From contig ML677334.1 in assembly GCA_007922305.1 (NCBI GenBank), forward strand, positions 62,742,333 through 62,806,332: a stretch of DNA of 64,000 nucleotides, in the 5' to 3' direction. The position numbers and the translations under genes are program-made. The DNA comes from Dermatemys mawii. Its lineage: Eukaryota; Chordata; Testudines; Dermatemydidae. Positions 1 through 12,319 of the stretch are shown piece by piece. Below the pieces are notes generated by a model. It made no database searches, was not told the DNA's origin, and worked only from the letters and a program-made list of their open reading frames with translations. Each line of letters begins with the position of its first letter. Position 1 is the stretch's first letter.

Positions 1-1060
1 AATTGTGAATTACATTTAAGAGAAAAACTACTAAGATACCTGATGAATGGGACAAAGCATGTGCCCCCATCTTATACAAAGAAGGATATAAACAAAAATT
101 AAAATCAACATGTATTATCAAATCAGATATTTTATCAAGATCAGTCATCTCTTTCAAGTGAAATAAAAATTGTAAGTTTTAAAACATCTTTTCAGTGATG
201 AAAGGTTTGTGGAGATCTGAAAATATTTCTGCATCTTGACAATTCATAAAGACAGTTTTGAAACTAATGAGCAGAACTTTTACTTATTTAAAATGTTCAG
301 ATATTTGACTAAGGTCAAACATTGTTTTACTTGACTCCTGCATACTGGTATTAGTGAAAATAAACACATCTGCAATGGAAATAGCAATGCTACCAATAGA
401 TCACATATTTTCCTGAGCTTAATACAGAAACATACTTTGACTGAAGTTCATTTTCATGAATGATTTCTCCCACCTTTGCCTGCTTCCACGTGAAATTCTG
501 TGCAGATTCCAAATGACTAAATCCGTCACTCTGACCAAGATATCTTTTCTTATTTAACAAACTATCCTGAAATTCATTCTCTGAAAGAAAGAATGCAGAT
601 ACACTACATAAAACACAGATGAAGTGGGACTTATTTACATCAAGTGGGGAAAATATCCAGTTCAACACTTTCTTGCGTAGTATTGTCAAGTTACATTGTA
701 AATACACAAAAAGGTTTAAGGCTGCTGTTAAAGGGGGCAAAATAAAAAGTCAACTTTTTAAAAAAACTACCTTTGGTTACAGTTTAAAGCAAGAAAAGTT
801 TCCCATTTTACTATATTTAAAAATACAAGTCCATGCATTTACATCACAGAAGCATGTCTCTTCAGATATTTCTTATAACTCCTTGTTAAGCAAAACAAAG
901 TTTTGGTACCTGGTATGGAATGGGATGTATTCTAAACTACTGCAGGCGTTAGTTGTAAATTTGCTGAGTGTCAGTTAATTATTCAAAAGTGCTAATATTT
1001 TAAAATATTTGCATTATGCCAATGTTTCCTATATAAACAAACTGAAGGAAAGGAAAGACG
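1..1060. other. Unassigned AT-rich non-coding stretch
   Basis: No recognisable gene or repeat family. Two overlapping open frames (390-740 reverse, 619-978 forward) face each other, have no recognisable domain, and their composition matches the AT-rich surroundings, so I do not call them genes. A distant exon or UTR cannot be excluded from sequence alone. Confidence 0.5.
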
Positions 1061-1065
1061 TTTCC

Positions 1066-1150
1066 CTGATCCTGATTTTACAGCCTTTCTCTGAACAAAT
1101 TCCCACTGAAATCAAGGGGAGCTCTGAGTGAAGATACGCTGCAGGAATAG
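1066..1150. repeat. Old LINE-type interspersed relic
   Basis: The stretch reads 'ccctgatcctg...cccactgaaatcaaggggagctctgagtg'. This is the pattern of a very common amniote interspersed repeat built around 'cccattgaagtcaatggg'. Similar phrases recur in this window near 6.6, 8.9, 13.7, 19.3 and 40.9 kb. Recognition is by recalled pattern. The family (L2/L3/CR1-like 3' region or a MITE) is unresolved. Confidence 0.4.
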
Positions 1151-1159
1151 GGATATGTA

Positions 1160-3320
1160 GATGTACAGTACTGCAAGCCTTATATTCGAAAGTGCTGAAA
1201 AACCTATGGCTCTTGAAGACTTTAGTATGAGTTCAGAGAACTGGTGCCTATGGAAATCAAGCCTTTTGGGTTCAGTTATTTGCAGACAGTCTGTCACTGC
1301 CACTTCTGCCACTGGTGTCAAGAATGACGTCATTTCAGTTTAGAAGCACTTAAAGTTTCAGAGTTTCTACTGAAATTCTGTACAGTGTATTTAGTCAATA
1401 CATGCATGATTAGCACATACAGTACAGCCTAATGGCAACATTTATCCTCCAATGTTTCGAACTTCAAGCTCAAACTTTGTCCATTCAGTTGACAAAGTTT
1501 GATGAAGTCTTGTCAATACAATTTGAATATGTCATTTGAAAAACTGAAAGGCTGTTTCAGGGTGACTGGGATTTACTTAACAGCTAACTTATTTCTGACT
1601 CTCAGTAGATCAAGTCTTGCCTTAAAATCCTATCACTTACTTTAATTAAAATGAATAAAACATTATCAAGTAGTGAAACAGACAACAAAATAACATAGCG
1701 GAAAAGGGGGAAATGACCAGGAGCACAGCAGCTAAAAGGATTTTAAGCTATTATAACCAATAAGTTTCTGGAGAAGGTGTTGTTTACCCTCATAAGCCTT
1801 TTTTCATTATTCTAGTTCAACAGCAGTGTAAAAAAACACAAGAGTTTTAAAGCTTCCCACCCGCCTTTTCCTCTTTGTTTGCAACACACTAACCTAAAAC
1901 AAAAAGATTCCTGAAAACAGACATATGCTGGTGAACAAAGCTCTTTCTAAAGCTTGAAACTTAGCAGCTTTTTGTCTAAAATCCTATAATGTTATGTATT
2001 TATTAGCAATACATTTTCCATTTATTTTCTCAAAGATTGCCAATAAAGACCTAAATCACATAAGGGAGTAGCTGTAAACCCTTTGAGTTCCCTAATGTCA
2101 AACTCATTAGCATCCGAATAACCACACAGCAGCACATCATCTGCACAATTGCAATTTTTTACTACTTTTAATAGCGTTTCTCAAAGGGCTCATTTTCAAC
2201 TTTCTTCAGTGGTTAGTTGGTTCTCAGGGGAAAAGGAGCTTCCTGACGCTCACAGCTTCCACTCAGCAACCAGGCCGTTTGCTGTCAGATGCATCAGCTC
2301 TCTGCCCTAACCCCATCTGCTGTCTCTCTCATCCTGAGGGACTGAGAGTTAAGACAGCACAGCTGAGATCCTCTTGGCAAAGTGCACAAAGGGCACAAAA
2401 TATATAACTTTTCACATTTACTTTTACATAATAGTTAACTATATATTTTTAAAAAATTATAGTTTAAAAAGGACTTTGTGGAAAAAGATCATGCAGCAGT
2501 GCAATTTTCTATTTGATTCCTATCTGCCTTGTGTTACAGATCATCATCTATCTTCATAAACTAGAGATTATTAAAGTATAATAACAATAAGACTATAAAA
2601 TGCACAACAAAACTCTCATAAGTTTTAATTACAAATATAACTTTATCAATAAATAGTTTTAGATGTCCTAGCTCTTTGTTTGTTTCAAATAATGAGGGAC
2701 TAATCACCATCCAGCTGATTCCTAGGTAAGCACACACTTTTGGAGAAGATATGATATTTCTTTAAAAGTGTACTATACTGTAATGCAGCTGTCACATTAC
2801 CAACGAGGTATGTCAGATTACATTGTCTCATGGGATGTGACATACCTAATGCAATGTGATGTGTGTGTCATCTGTGTCACCAGTCCAAAGAACCACTAAT
2901 ATTTGAAATAGAATGCCAGATAGGGTCAGATATTGCAGGTACAGTAGTAAATTATTTCACTCCAATACCTAACTTTTCAAAATAATTTGGTGAACGAATT
3001 ATTTATTTCACTATAGAAGTGTAATCAATAGCCTCTTTTAATCCACTAGTTCTAAGAAAATTAACTATGGGCCCAATGCTGAGAGACAGTGCAGATCCCA
3101 AGTAAAAGAGCTTTTGGCTACAGTGCAGGTCTGAAAGATGATATCCTTCGCTCCAACCCATTAGGCAATCTCTGCAGGTGGCCAACAGTGTCTATTGTCT
3201 ATCCATGGTGGAAGAAAGGCAGGAGGCCACAGATATGGATGTGGTTTAATTAAGCTGAATTGTATTTACTTATAATATCTGGGAGTACCTGGCATATATA
3301 ATGGCAATGTCCTGTTAATC
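1160..3320. other. Unassigned non-coding stretch
   Basis: No gene recognised. It contains short AT-rich runs and one small inverted repeat (aggtatgtca at 2806-2815 against tgacatacct at 2838-2847). Open frames of about 60 codons at 1161-1343, 2374-2559 and 3003-3185 are at chance length for this composition. Confidence 0.5.
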
Positions 3321-3329
3321 CGTTTCTCC

Positions 3330-3600
3330 AGGTTCTTACAGTGGCATCTATCACCATAGTACCCAAGCACCTCCTAATGAAGGGGTCTGGCCCAATTGAT
3401 CCAGGCTCTGCGTGAACCCACTGAATCAAGTCAGTGGAGAGCTGAGGAGACTTATCATGGAGATCCCTTCCATAATGTACACAAGACTGGAAATCTACTG
3501 CATGAGGTCCTCACTGTAACACTCCTAGTACCCAAGCAGCTGACATAGGATTTCTTAATCCTCATATACCACAAAGGATATATGTCATAATAAAGGGCAA
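3330..3600. repeat. Probable degraded LINE 3'-region relic
   Basis: The phrase 'ttacagtggcatctatcaccatagtacccaagcacctcctaa' resembles the widespread amniote LINE-derived phrase around 'caccatagtatctgagcacctc'. 'agtacccaagcacctc' at about 3360 has a near-repeat, 'agtacccaagcagctg', at about 3528. Strongly diverged and assigned from memory only. Confidence 0.35.
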
Positions 3601-5150
3601 ATGGACACTGCAAATTCAACTTGAATGGTAAAATCTACACACACAAAAAGATGGAAAGAATATTTCATTTCACTTGTCATTGTAACTGCTCCACACTGAA
3701 GCAAGGCACCCTGAATCTTTGCTAGTAGTCTTTTTGTTTATAGCCTCTTCCAATGCAAAGCATAGTGTTGACTCCAAAGTCCAAACCTAATGAGATACGT
3801 GATACATACCAGAATGCTGATAGAAATCACAGCTCGGACTCTGATCCTGAAATCTGATCCCTCGGCCCCTGAAGTGTCTCACTGATCTCACCGGGACCGT
3901 GCACGTGGATAAGGATCCAGTCTCCTGGATCAGATCACAAGATCATGCCCTTCATCATTTCTAAAAATGTTGATTCCTCAGAACTTTAATATGAAGAGTA
4001 AATATGCTGAAAATGTACATGATTTGACTATAAAATGTGAGTTTGTTTTCTCTGTCAGTATAGGCAATGTAATACACAAACTGTACAATATCTCGAAGGA
4101 AAATGGTCCCTCTGAACATCAAGATTAGTTTGCTACTAGTGAATTTGATTTTCTTTCATTTACTGCAACCCTAGATGATCAACTGTAATGATGAAAGTAT
4201 TAAATAAATTGTCATTTAGAGTAGTTTGTGAACATTCAACCCAGAATTTAAAAAATACAAAAGGAAACAAAGCCCACCACATTTATCAGTGCAATTTCAA
4301 AATAATTATTCATATGTATAAGTGGCAATGGTCTCCCTTTGCACAAGTAACACAACATATTCTAAGAAATTTCAAGATCTATAAATACCTCAGCCATAAA
4401 CCTGAAGAGGCAAGATGCAACAGAAAACTAAATTTGATTTATTCTGATTTAGACCTTGGTACTGCAAAGGCTTAAACATGTGTGGAACTTTACACAGGAC
4501 AGTAATCGCATTATGTTCAATATTATGCACACACTATGTCTTGTTTCAGAAAGATACAGAATCATGTATCTAATGTTAAACACTTGAGTAGGGCTGGTCA
4601 CTTCAACAGGACTACTTATGCACATCAGTGTAGGTAGCATTAGGACTTTAGATTGGAATGTTCTTGGGGCAGAGAACTTGTCTTTATCCTAGTTGTATTA
4701 AAAGACCAGCACACTTTTGCGCTACATAAATAAAAATCCATTCTAATAAGATTGGTGCTCTATTTCCAAACATTAGGCTTAACTCTGTTTTACCTATTAT
4801 TGCATTGTATGAACATGAGGTCATTTTGCCTGTGCTGGAAAGCCTTATAACAGCAGCATTTGTCCTTTCAATACCTGTAAAAATATACCCTCAGCCCTCC
4901 TTCTCTCTCTCTTTTAAACACTACAGTAATTCCAGTGCCATGTGCAAGATCATATTTCGCCTTGCAGAAGGGTTTAACTTTCACCTGATTTAAGCAACAA
5001 AATATCCCTCAAAGATGCCTGAGGCCTCACTGTAATTAACATAACTGCATTTAGATGTTATTCATGACTGATAATTCCAACACCTTGTGCAAAAAAAAAA
5101 AGGTTGCATGCTGTAAATATTATAAACATATTCAAATAAGCTTAACACAA
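3600..5150. other. Unassigned non-coding stretch
   Basis: No gene. Around 3830-3960 a GC-richer patch with 'ctgatcctgaaatctgatccctcgg' and 'ggatccagtctcctggatcagatc' looks like another old interspersed relic, but I cannot name it. The rest is ordinary AT-rich sequence. The 95-codon frame at 4188-4475 shows no recognisable domain. Confidence 0.45.
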
Positions 5151-5460
5151 TCTGCCATGCTTATTTCTGCCTAGATCATGGACCAGTGAAATGGTTAATG
5201 CAAATGGATTTATAATTTGCTTTGGGGGGCCAGTTTCTTCTCCTTATTTATTAGCCCAGCTGATGGGGCAGATTTGATGAGGCACTTCTGGAATAATTGA
5301 GTCATCACACAAAGAAGGCTGCTAGCATTCAGAGTGGTTTTATCAGCAGCAAGCAGGCCTGATTACTGACAATTACACTCTGATCCGGTGATGGAGGAGA
5401 AAGAGCCAACGAGTGGGAAATGTCCGTGTTTCTATCCAGGAATAATTTCTACATTCATTT
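5150..5460. promoter_or_regulatory. Candidate conserved non-coding element
   Basis: Roughly 300 bp free of recognisable repeats and unlike its flanks in texture. It is dense in homeodomain-like and POU-like words: 'taatgcaaatgg', 'tttataatttgc', 'ttattagcccagctg', 'gaataattgagtcatcac' (the last includes an AP-1-like TGAGTCA) and 'ctgacaattacac'. This is the look of a vertebrate developmental enhancer, but no alignment was available. Inference only; it may be unique DNA without function. Confidence 0.28.
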
Positions 5461-6600
5461 TACATGCTAAGTGTTTCCTATCTCTGCATAATAAACTGTA
5501 AACAGGAATAGATGGCACAATGTCCCTTAATATTTCCTGGTAATGAAGACACAAATGTACAGTGAGTGCTGATAAATATAGATGAAACATAAGCTATTCT
5601 CTGAGTCTGTATTGTTACCTTTAAAATAAATTTATTTTGGAGGTAAAAGCATAATCATAGCTAATGCAAAAAAATGACAGAAGATTGAAGCCGTCCTTGT
5701 AACTACACAGAAACTTTGTAAAAGTCCTGTTAATCACTGCTGCTTTAGAGGTTCACAAGCTGAAGGCGATACACAGGAAAGTACATCATTTTGTTTCTCA
5801 ACAGTCAACTATGTGAGAACTAGTTGGTTAGAGACAGCAAAGGAGAGTAACAACAGTGACCTCCATTAACACTTCAGAGAGAGTACATATCAATGCTAAA
5901 CTGAAAAACAATGAAGCTGGCACTAGAAGACATTTTCACTATGATAAATTCCCAATTCCCTCCCATCAGGCCTTTAAGAAGAGAGTGTTTATAATGAATA
6001 ATAAAGTTCGACCTTAGATTGCATGAGTTGTTATGTTTAGCAATGTATTACTGTCTTTTTACCAATAAGGTGTGGTTTATTAACAAAATTCTAAACCAGA
6101 GCCTTAGAAAAATATGTTTCCTCCCTGACTCAGAACACAGGGGCAAAAGCACAAAGTCACAAGTTGAAATGTGATTTTGTCTTTGTTGATGGGTAATTAT
6201 GGATTTCAGCTGGAAAATGTTAATACCTTAATCTATCCAGATTTTTTCTTCTTTTTTAGAGTTGGTCAGGCATGAAACACTGAATAATAAACTTCTGCAT
6301 GCTTGTTTATTCTTTTTCCTCCTTTTAAGCTACCTCATAACTTCAAAAGGACTAAAAGTTATTCTCTGTTCTCCTGTGGTAACTATGGTAACTATTTTCA
6401 TTAAACTAAGCACTTAACTTCAAGGCTTGTGTTATGATGATATGCATTATTTTGAGTAAAACTACACCACAACAACCTTACGATTTCAGACCACTTTCTA
6501 TACAAAGTTCAAAGAGCACAGGCCATTGATTCTGTAACATGGCAGTGCTTTTATTTTAAAATGTATTTACTATTTTAAGTCTGTGCAATTTTTCCTGCAT
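5460..6600. other. Unassigned AT-rich non-coding stretch
   Basis: No gene or repeat family recognised. No open frame long enough to discuss. Confidence 0.5.
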
Positions 6601-6604
6601 AGAG

Positions 6605-6722
6605 GACTTAATGCTGCAAGGTGCTGAGTGCGAGGAGCTCCTGCAATTGATTTCAGCAGAAGCTGACAGTGCTCAGCACATCAAAAAGGGGTGCTTACGA
6701 GTTGCAGAATTGATCCCAAAGT
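6605..6722. repeat. Short palindromic interspersed repeat relic
   Basis: The two ends are partly complementary: 'ctgcaaggtgctgagtg' near the left and 'agtgctcagcac' near the right share an inverted gtgctgag/ctcagcac core. The common amniote consensus I recall has 'gcaaggtgctgagtg...cattgacttcaatgg...cactcagcacctt'. This copy is diverged. It could be a MITE or a LINE 3' portion. Confidence 0.45.
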
Positions 6723-6729
6723 GAAAAGC

Positions 6730-7900
6730 CTGGCTCATATAAAAAAACTATAGTCAGTTGCATTTGATTCTTATGTTTTCAGTTACATAGCAACAGCACT
6801 CATTTAACTCATGGAAGAACTAGCAGCACTACTCACTAGTTCTGCTACTTAGGATCCAGTGCTGAAGTTCTTGCCTATATAAAATTCACATTAAATTTGA
6901 TGGGACTCAGTTGACTCCCAGGGAATTTTGTGTGTGTGCTATCACTGTAGCACTGAGTTGTTAAAGATGTGTTAGAGAAGATTAGACTCTTGTCAAAACA
7001 ATCTTCACGTCTCAATATTTATGATTTTAATATCTGGTACTACTTTTCTTGCCTGTGATTTCTGGCTGTCTTAATCAAATTTTGTGGGAGTCACTTTATA
7101 GCTAGAATTGGTATAAAGACACTCCTTATACAGTATAAGGAAGTGTGGCTAATTAACTTATTTAATTATTGTCTTTTGTTCATTCTCAGACATAGAGCCA
7201 ACTGGTACAATGAATCTAAAATACAAGTTATTATTTAGGAAGAGACAAACACCACTCAGTGTTCAGATGCATTCATCTTCTTCAGCGGACTCTCTCTTCA
7301 TTAGGCATGACAGACACATTCTAAGGAGTGGGGAAAGTCACACAAAAGGAAGAAGTGTGCCATCCTTCAACATGCAAATCACACATGTTCATTAACTTCA
7401 GAAGTGTGATGTAAAGTACATTTGTCACCACCTAAGAGACTTCAATGACCCTAACTACTAAAGACAATGAAACTTGCTTGCACTATTGCACTGCCCTTAG
7501 GTTCCTGGGACCATGGTGAGCTACAGAGAAAAAAACGTGAACAGCACAACAACAAAGACCATGCATATGTGACAATTGAACAGTGCTTTCCTTGCCTGAC
7601 ACCAAAGCATTGAATAGAATTATCAGGCTGGATTTCCTCATGTGGCCAAGATGTGTTCAGCACAGGCCCAGAGTGTGTGTGTCTGTAAGTCTTTGTGATT
7701 TTGCCCAGATGTCTGTAGGTCTAAGTGGCCACTGTAGCAACCAAGGATCATTGATATGTAGCAACGCTCTGACCATTCCCTCCTTTTCCTGGGCTATGCC
7801 AGGACCCAGGAGAAGGTTGGTGTAAAATCACTACTGCAGCTTTATGCCATTTTGGGATTGTCCCCCCCTAAATCGACCCCCTCTCCGATGCTACAGGAGC
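6730..7900. other. Unassigned non-coding stretch
   Basis: No gene recognised. Overlapping frames at 7451-7663 (reverse) and 7583-7825 (forward) lack identifiable domains. Confidence 0.45.
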
Positions 7901-7924
7901 AGTGCAAAAATCTGTACCAGAACC

Positions 7925-8150
7925 AAGGTTCTGTCACATCATATACAAGAGAGGCATTTTGAAGTGGATGGGGCTTCAGGAAAATGTCATTCCTGCCTCT
8001 GACACTGATGTATTTTGTGACCTTGGTCAAGTCATTTAACCTTCCACTAAAAATAAGAACAATAATGCTTATCCTACTTTGTAAAGTGCAGGTATGGCTG
8101 AAGCATGTTATAAAAGTACTAAATATTATCATCATAATTAATTTATTGTG
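7925..8150 (+). repeat. CORE-SINE / MIR-like element
   Basis: 'ttttgtgaccttggtcaagtcatttaaccttcc' is the diagnostic MIR core. It is followed by an alternating purine-rich stretch and 'cctactttgtaaagtgcaggtatggctgaagc', which parallels the MIR 3' half ('...tgtaaagcgcttagaac'). Orientation is forward. It is diverged as expected for an ancient tRNA-derived SINE, and the tRNA-like head is not clearly preserved. Confidence 0.65.
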
Positions 8151-8920
8151 CCAGAACTTCAGTGCTTCAGCTTCCTCTGAGACTCTTGCAGCTACCTAAC
8201 TAGTATATTACTTAGGCTTTGTTTGTTTTTTAGCCCCCCAAGAATGGTTTTTCTTTCTCTTCAAACTTTTCCCAAGAAAAAATGTGAAAAAGTATTTCCA
8301 ACAAGAAAGGCCGCTAAGGAACAAATGATGTATGGCGAGGTAATTTGAAAGATGTGGCTGGTCCTTTATCTGCCATATTTTTCACAAAAATCAGGAGATA
8401 GTTTCATTATCCATATCCCCAGACAAGTCTCCTGTGAAACTCTGTTGTGTTAATGGATAAAATACTTTAATATTAGGTGTAAATCATTCTCTCTGAAAAT
8501 ATACTTAGTCCTTTCTGATTTGGATGCTTTTTCTCTCATTGATGAAAACACTACAACAGTTATGTGCACTTTTTTAACAAGTATGAATTTGCATACTGTA
8601 TAGACACAGTAAACACTAAACTGTATTTAAAGGAAACAACTTCTAAAGGGAAAAATTTCAACTTGTACAAGTATGACAGACACAGAGTACAAAAAGATCT
8701 AAACACACTAAGGTTAATCTTGATACAGAATGAAAAAACAAATGAAACCTACCTACTGTAACTATTATATCCTATTAGTAAAATAATAATGTTCCAATAG
8801 TCATTCAGGAGATCTGCACAGATTATGACTATCTAGGAGACCAAATATATGTATCAAATACTATTTTATTTGTGTTATCAATAGATGTGATTCTATACAG
8901 TTCATATTCAGATTCATTGG
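8150..8920. other. Unassigned AT-rich non-coding stretch
   Basis: No repeat family or gene recognised. The frame at 8564-8761 (65 codons) is rich in Lys, Asn and Thr, as AT-rich DNA gives by chance. Confidence 0.5.
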
Positions 8921-8924
8921 TGAA

Positions 8925-9100
8925 ATCCTGGGTTCACAGAGGTGAATGACAAAACTTCCATTGACTTCAGTATTCATATTCTTATTGTTTATATTCTGAA
9001 AGCACTCACATTGTGCTAGGTACCAGCCACATGTGTATATGAAGAGAGAACTCCTTCCTTGAAGAATTTATAATTTAAGATGTTATAAACTTCTAAAATG
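8925..9100 (+). repeat. LINE 3'-region relic (L2/L3/CR1-like)
   Basis: 'cattgacttcagt' is followed by 'gaaagcactcacattgtgctaggtacc...ggagaactccttccttgaagaatttataatttaag'. This follows the well-known amniote LINE pattern '...gctgtacaaacacatag...gtccctgccccgaagagcttacaatctaa'. The order and orientation match. The subfamily cannot be fixed by eye. Confidence 0.5.
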
Positions 9101-10790
9101 TCATAAATACAGCCCCAGATGTGGTACTTTTGAAAATTCCATAGCACACTTATGACTATATTTAATAGTTATATTTCTTTTGATAAGAAGACCTGAATCC
9201 TGAGTTTGAATATGTTACTATAGGCTGTCCTGTCCTTTGGAAATCAAGGGCTCTGTCACTTCTGTTGGCCCTTCAAATGCCAAAATACTATTAGAAAAGT
9301 GTAGAAGCTGCTGGCTTTTTTAGGCAGTGCATATTCTCTTTTATTTAACCTTTGCTTACTCACTCTAACGAAAGGGAAATTTCTTTTTTGGACTGTCTGC
9401 ATTGTCACTGATCAGGGACATTTTCCGAAGACAAAAGAAGTACATAATCAGAGTAGGTCTACATTCTGAAGACTATATTCACATAGCAATGTCACCATAG
9501 ATATGTTGGCAGAACCCTATAGTATCACAGCCTACAATGATGGAAAGGGGTTTTCTGTCAGCATAGGAATACCTCTTCTCTAAATGATGGAAGCTACAGT
9601 GACAGAAGCATTCTTCTGTTGACAAAGCTGCATCTACACCAAGGGTTAGGACAGCACAGGGGTCACACTCTTGACCAATGTAGCAATGCCGACTTAATTT
9701 TTAAGTCTAAGCCAGGCCTCAGTTAAGTGATAACAACATCCAACAGTGTATCCAAGACCCCCTTTTTGTGAAATAACTATTCTCTACCTTAAATTGTATA
9801 TGCTGTATATTTCTATGCATTGTCCACAGATTTCTGAGACTGTCTTCACAACAATCAAAGAAAGGGAAATATTTATAAAATAACCCCCCACCCCAGCAAC
9901 AGCTAAATGGGTGTGTACTGATCTCTGAACATGCTTTTTAAGACTGAAAACCTTTCGTGCACTAGGTACTATTCTAGGCCCCTTTTGGGGGCCACACCTG
10001 AGAGAGAAAGTGAATTATCAATGACCTCTTTTAAAAAAGAATCAGTGGTTTAACACTAATTTCTAATCAGATCCTACAGAAAGGAACAGCTCGCATGGCA
10101 GCTGTACTTTTCCCAGGGTTAATTACCTTTCACTGCTCTCTACTAATGAGTCAGCTGTTCCTGTCATCACACAACTACACTGTGTTCATCTGTAGCTCTA
10201 GTTGTGTTCATCTGTAGCTTTAGTTGTGGACAAACACAGTAGCTAGAGCTCTGTTTACATATTGGTGATGTTTATTCTGCAAAGATTTTGGAAAGCAGTT
10301 TAAAAAAAATAAATGCAAATATCTGTTAGTCAGAAGGCACTAATGTTTCTCCCAAGGTCACTGGATTAATCAACAAGCCTGAAAAATCAAGCCACCCAAA
10401 TTAAGAGACATGCATGGGATTTTTTATTACTAATATAGCACTTTATATTGAGAAGTCCAGACATCTATATATATCTGGCATGTCTTTCATGTATTTCGAG
10501 GAAGAAAGTTTATTTAGAACATACTGGTGTGTTTAGTGGTAAAACCCTTTGTAAAATATCATTAACTAGCAGCTCACACAATTCTGGATATAGTGCTATG
10601 TTGGGGAAATAGTGGTGTATTTTATGTAGCATCTAGGATTTCTATATCTCCTGTAACACATGGATGTGTCTGAGGATTAAGATCAAGACCAACATGTTAC
10701 AAAAATGGGTGCTCAGAACTGCAGCTGTGCAAAATTGAGTTTGTACAATATCCGTGAACACAAACCAACAGATTCACTTCCTCTATGTAA
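9100..10790. other. Unassigned non-coding stretch with a small tandem duplication
   Basis: No gene. A perfectly placed 22 bp tandem duplication (units 10181-10202 and 10203-10224, one C/T difference) reads 'tgtgttcatctgtagctyta'. Just upstream, 10085-10180 contains 'ggcagctgtac', 'gggttaattacc', 'aatgagtcagctgttcc': regulatory-looking words but only suggestive. Confidence 0.45.
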
Positions 10791-11110
10791 AAGTAAAAAT
10801 CCAAGTTAATTACAATGGAATCTTAGCAAAATATACTAGTTTACTGACAACACCAGCAAGTTTAATGACCACGTTCCCCCTTATTTATCATTTCATTGGT
10901 TGCCATTAAAGTTTCTTTTTATATAGTGCCCAAAGTATGTTAGATTAATGCCCAACTATTTTAAAATGATGTTTAAAAGTAACTAGCTTTTATTTACAAC
11001 ACTATGAGAATTATTTGTTATAATAATTAATACTATTCATATTTGTTTATTATAGAGAATAATACTGTAATGCTGCAATAACACTAATCATTTTCAAATG
11101 ATAAATATTA
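10791..11110. repeat. Tandem duplication, unit 1 (A1-B1)
   Basis: First copy of an old direct duplication of about 320 bp. A1 (10791-10908) begins 'aagtaaaaatccaagt' and matches A2 at 11111-11236. B1 (about 10909-11110) contains 'agtatgttagattaatgcccaactatt' and ends 'actaatcattttcaaatg'; it matches B2 at 12107-12310. Mismatches and small indels throughout show the event is old. It is not a microsatellite or a known transposon by eye. Confidence 0.8.
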
Positions 11111-11236
11111 AAGTAAAAATCCAAGTGAATCTTAGCAAAGTATTGTGGATCCTTGACAAGCCCAACAAGTTTCCTGTCCGCTTTCCTCACAATAGACCTG
11201 TCCCTCATTTATCTTTTCAATAGTTGCCAGTAAAAA
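11111..11236. repeat. Tandem duplication, unit 2 left part (A2)
   Basis: Starts with the same 'aagtaaaaatccaagt' as A1, followed by 'gaatcttagcaaagtat', 'acaag', 'cctcatttatcttttcaatagttgccagtaaaa', aligned to the A1 order. It abuts B1 directly at its left, showing the head-to-tail arrangement. Its right continuation (B2) is displaced to 12107 by an insertion. Confidence 0.75.
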
Positions 11237-12106
11237 TGTGCTCACAGCAGCATCTATATGGTGAGAACTTGCCTGGCTTGCCAAGTAAAAAAAGTATTTA
11301 CTCCTTTTAAGAGGCCCCTCTCCCTATAACAGGTAGAAGTGGGAGAAGGGGGAAAGTTTACGGAGTTGGAGCAGGGGAGAAGAGAAGAGCATGAAGCAGT
11401 CAGGCTAGGTCAGGAGAGGGTCACTGCCCTTCCTGATGACCAGAAGAGTGGGGGATATTTATATTCTGTGCATTTATGTAAAAGTCCTCTCATATTGGGA
11501 CCGAGCAGGTAGCACCCATCCCTGCCCATCCACAAAATTTGCAAAAGGACCAGGTTTCCTCATGACCCACTGTGGGTATTATACTAGTTGCCCCTTTGTG
11601 TGGTAGGAAGGAATGTTTCCATCACTGCCAAATTAGCTGAGACAGAGTGGGGATTTTTGCCTTTCCCGCAGTTGGTTTGGGACTCGGTGGGGTGGAGCAG
11701 GCAGTTGAGGCTGAAATGTCACAACTTAGTACATACCACTCATAGCAGACGTCTGGGACAGGTTTTCAGTATGGAAGAGATATGGGTATTAGATCAAATG
11801 AATTTGAAAAGGGTTTGAAGGCAAGCACCCCTTAAGCGAGCTCAAGAAGGGGGTTTAGGGGGTCTCCTATATTTGGAACAGTGGGGACCTGATCCCCCCA
11901 CTGCTTTTCTGGCCCCCTTTCACCTCCTGTGTGGGGAAGGCAGCAGGATAGCTGGTGGAGGATTATGTGGAAATAATTAAGGGAAGGATGGTGACCTGCA
12001 CTGTATAATTTATTGTCGAGTCCTCCCTGATATTTCAGGTGAATAAAGTGGCAGCCTAATTAACCCACATCCATTGCCTCCTGTCCTCCTCCTGGTGTGA
12101 CCAGCC
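11237..12106 (+). mobile_element. 870 bp insertion splitting the duplication; retroelement-like
   Basis: The boundaries come from comparing A1-B1, which is uninterrupted, with A2...B2. The insert is GC-richer than its host, begins TGTGCTCACAG and ends near GTGTGACCAGCC. It carries AATAAA at 12042-12047 about 60 bp before its right edge, as in an LTR or a retroelement 3' end. A 4-5 bp 'aaagt'-like sequence at both edges may be a decayed target duplication. I do not recognise the family with certainty. The 76-codon frame at 11588-11818 inside it is probably not coding. Confidence 0.55.
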
Positions 12107-12310
12107 AAGTTGCTTTTCATGTAATGCCCAGAGTATGTTAGACTAATATCTAACTATTCTCAAATACTGTTTAAAAGTAAGTAGTATTTATTTACAACTC
12201 AATGGGAATGATATAAGTAATAATACTACAAGTATTCCCGATATTTGTTTATTTAGTATAGGGAATAATACTATAATGCTGCACTAACTAATCATTTTCA
12301 AATGGTAAAT
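12107..12310. repeat. Tandem duplication, unit 2 right part (B2)
   Basis: Matches B1: 'agtatgttagactaatatctaactatt', 'gtttaaaagtaagtag', 'atatttgtttattta', 'gggaataatactataatgctgcactaac', 'taatcattttcaaatg'. Together with A2 it completes the second copy of the duplicated unit. Confidence 0.75.
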
Positions 12311-12319
12311 GTGAACATT

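Noticed and set aside
390..978. Facing 116 and 119 codon frames near the window start
   Set aside because: Mutually exclusive, AT-driven amino-acid content, no motif.
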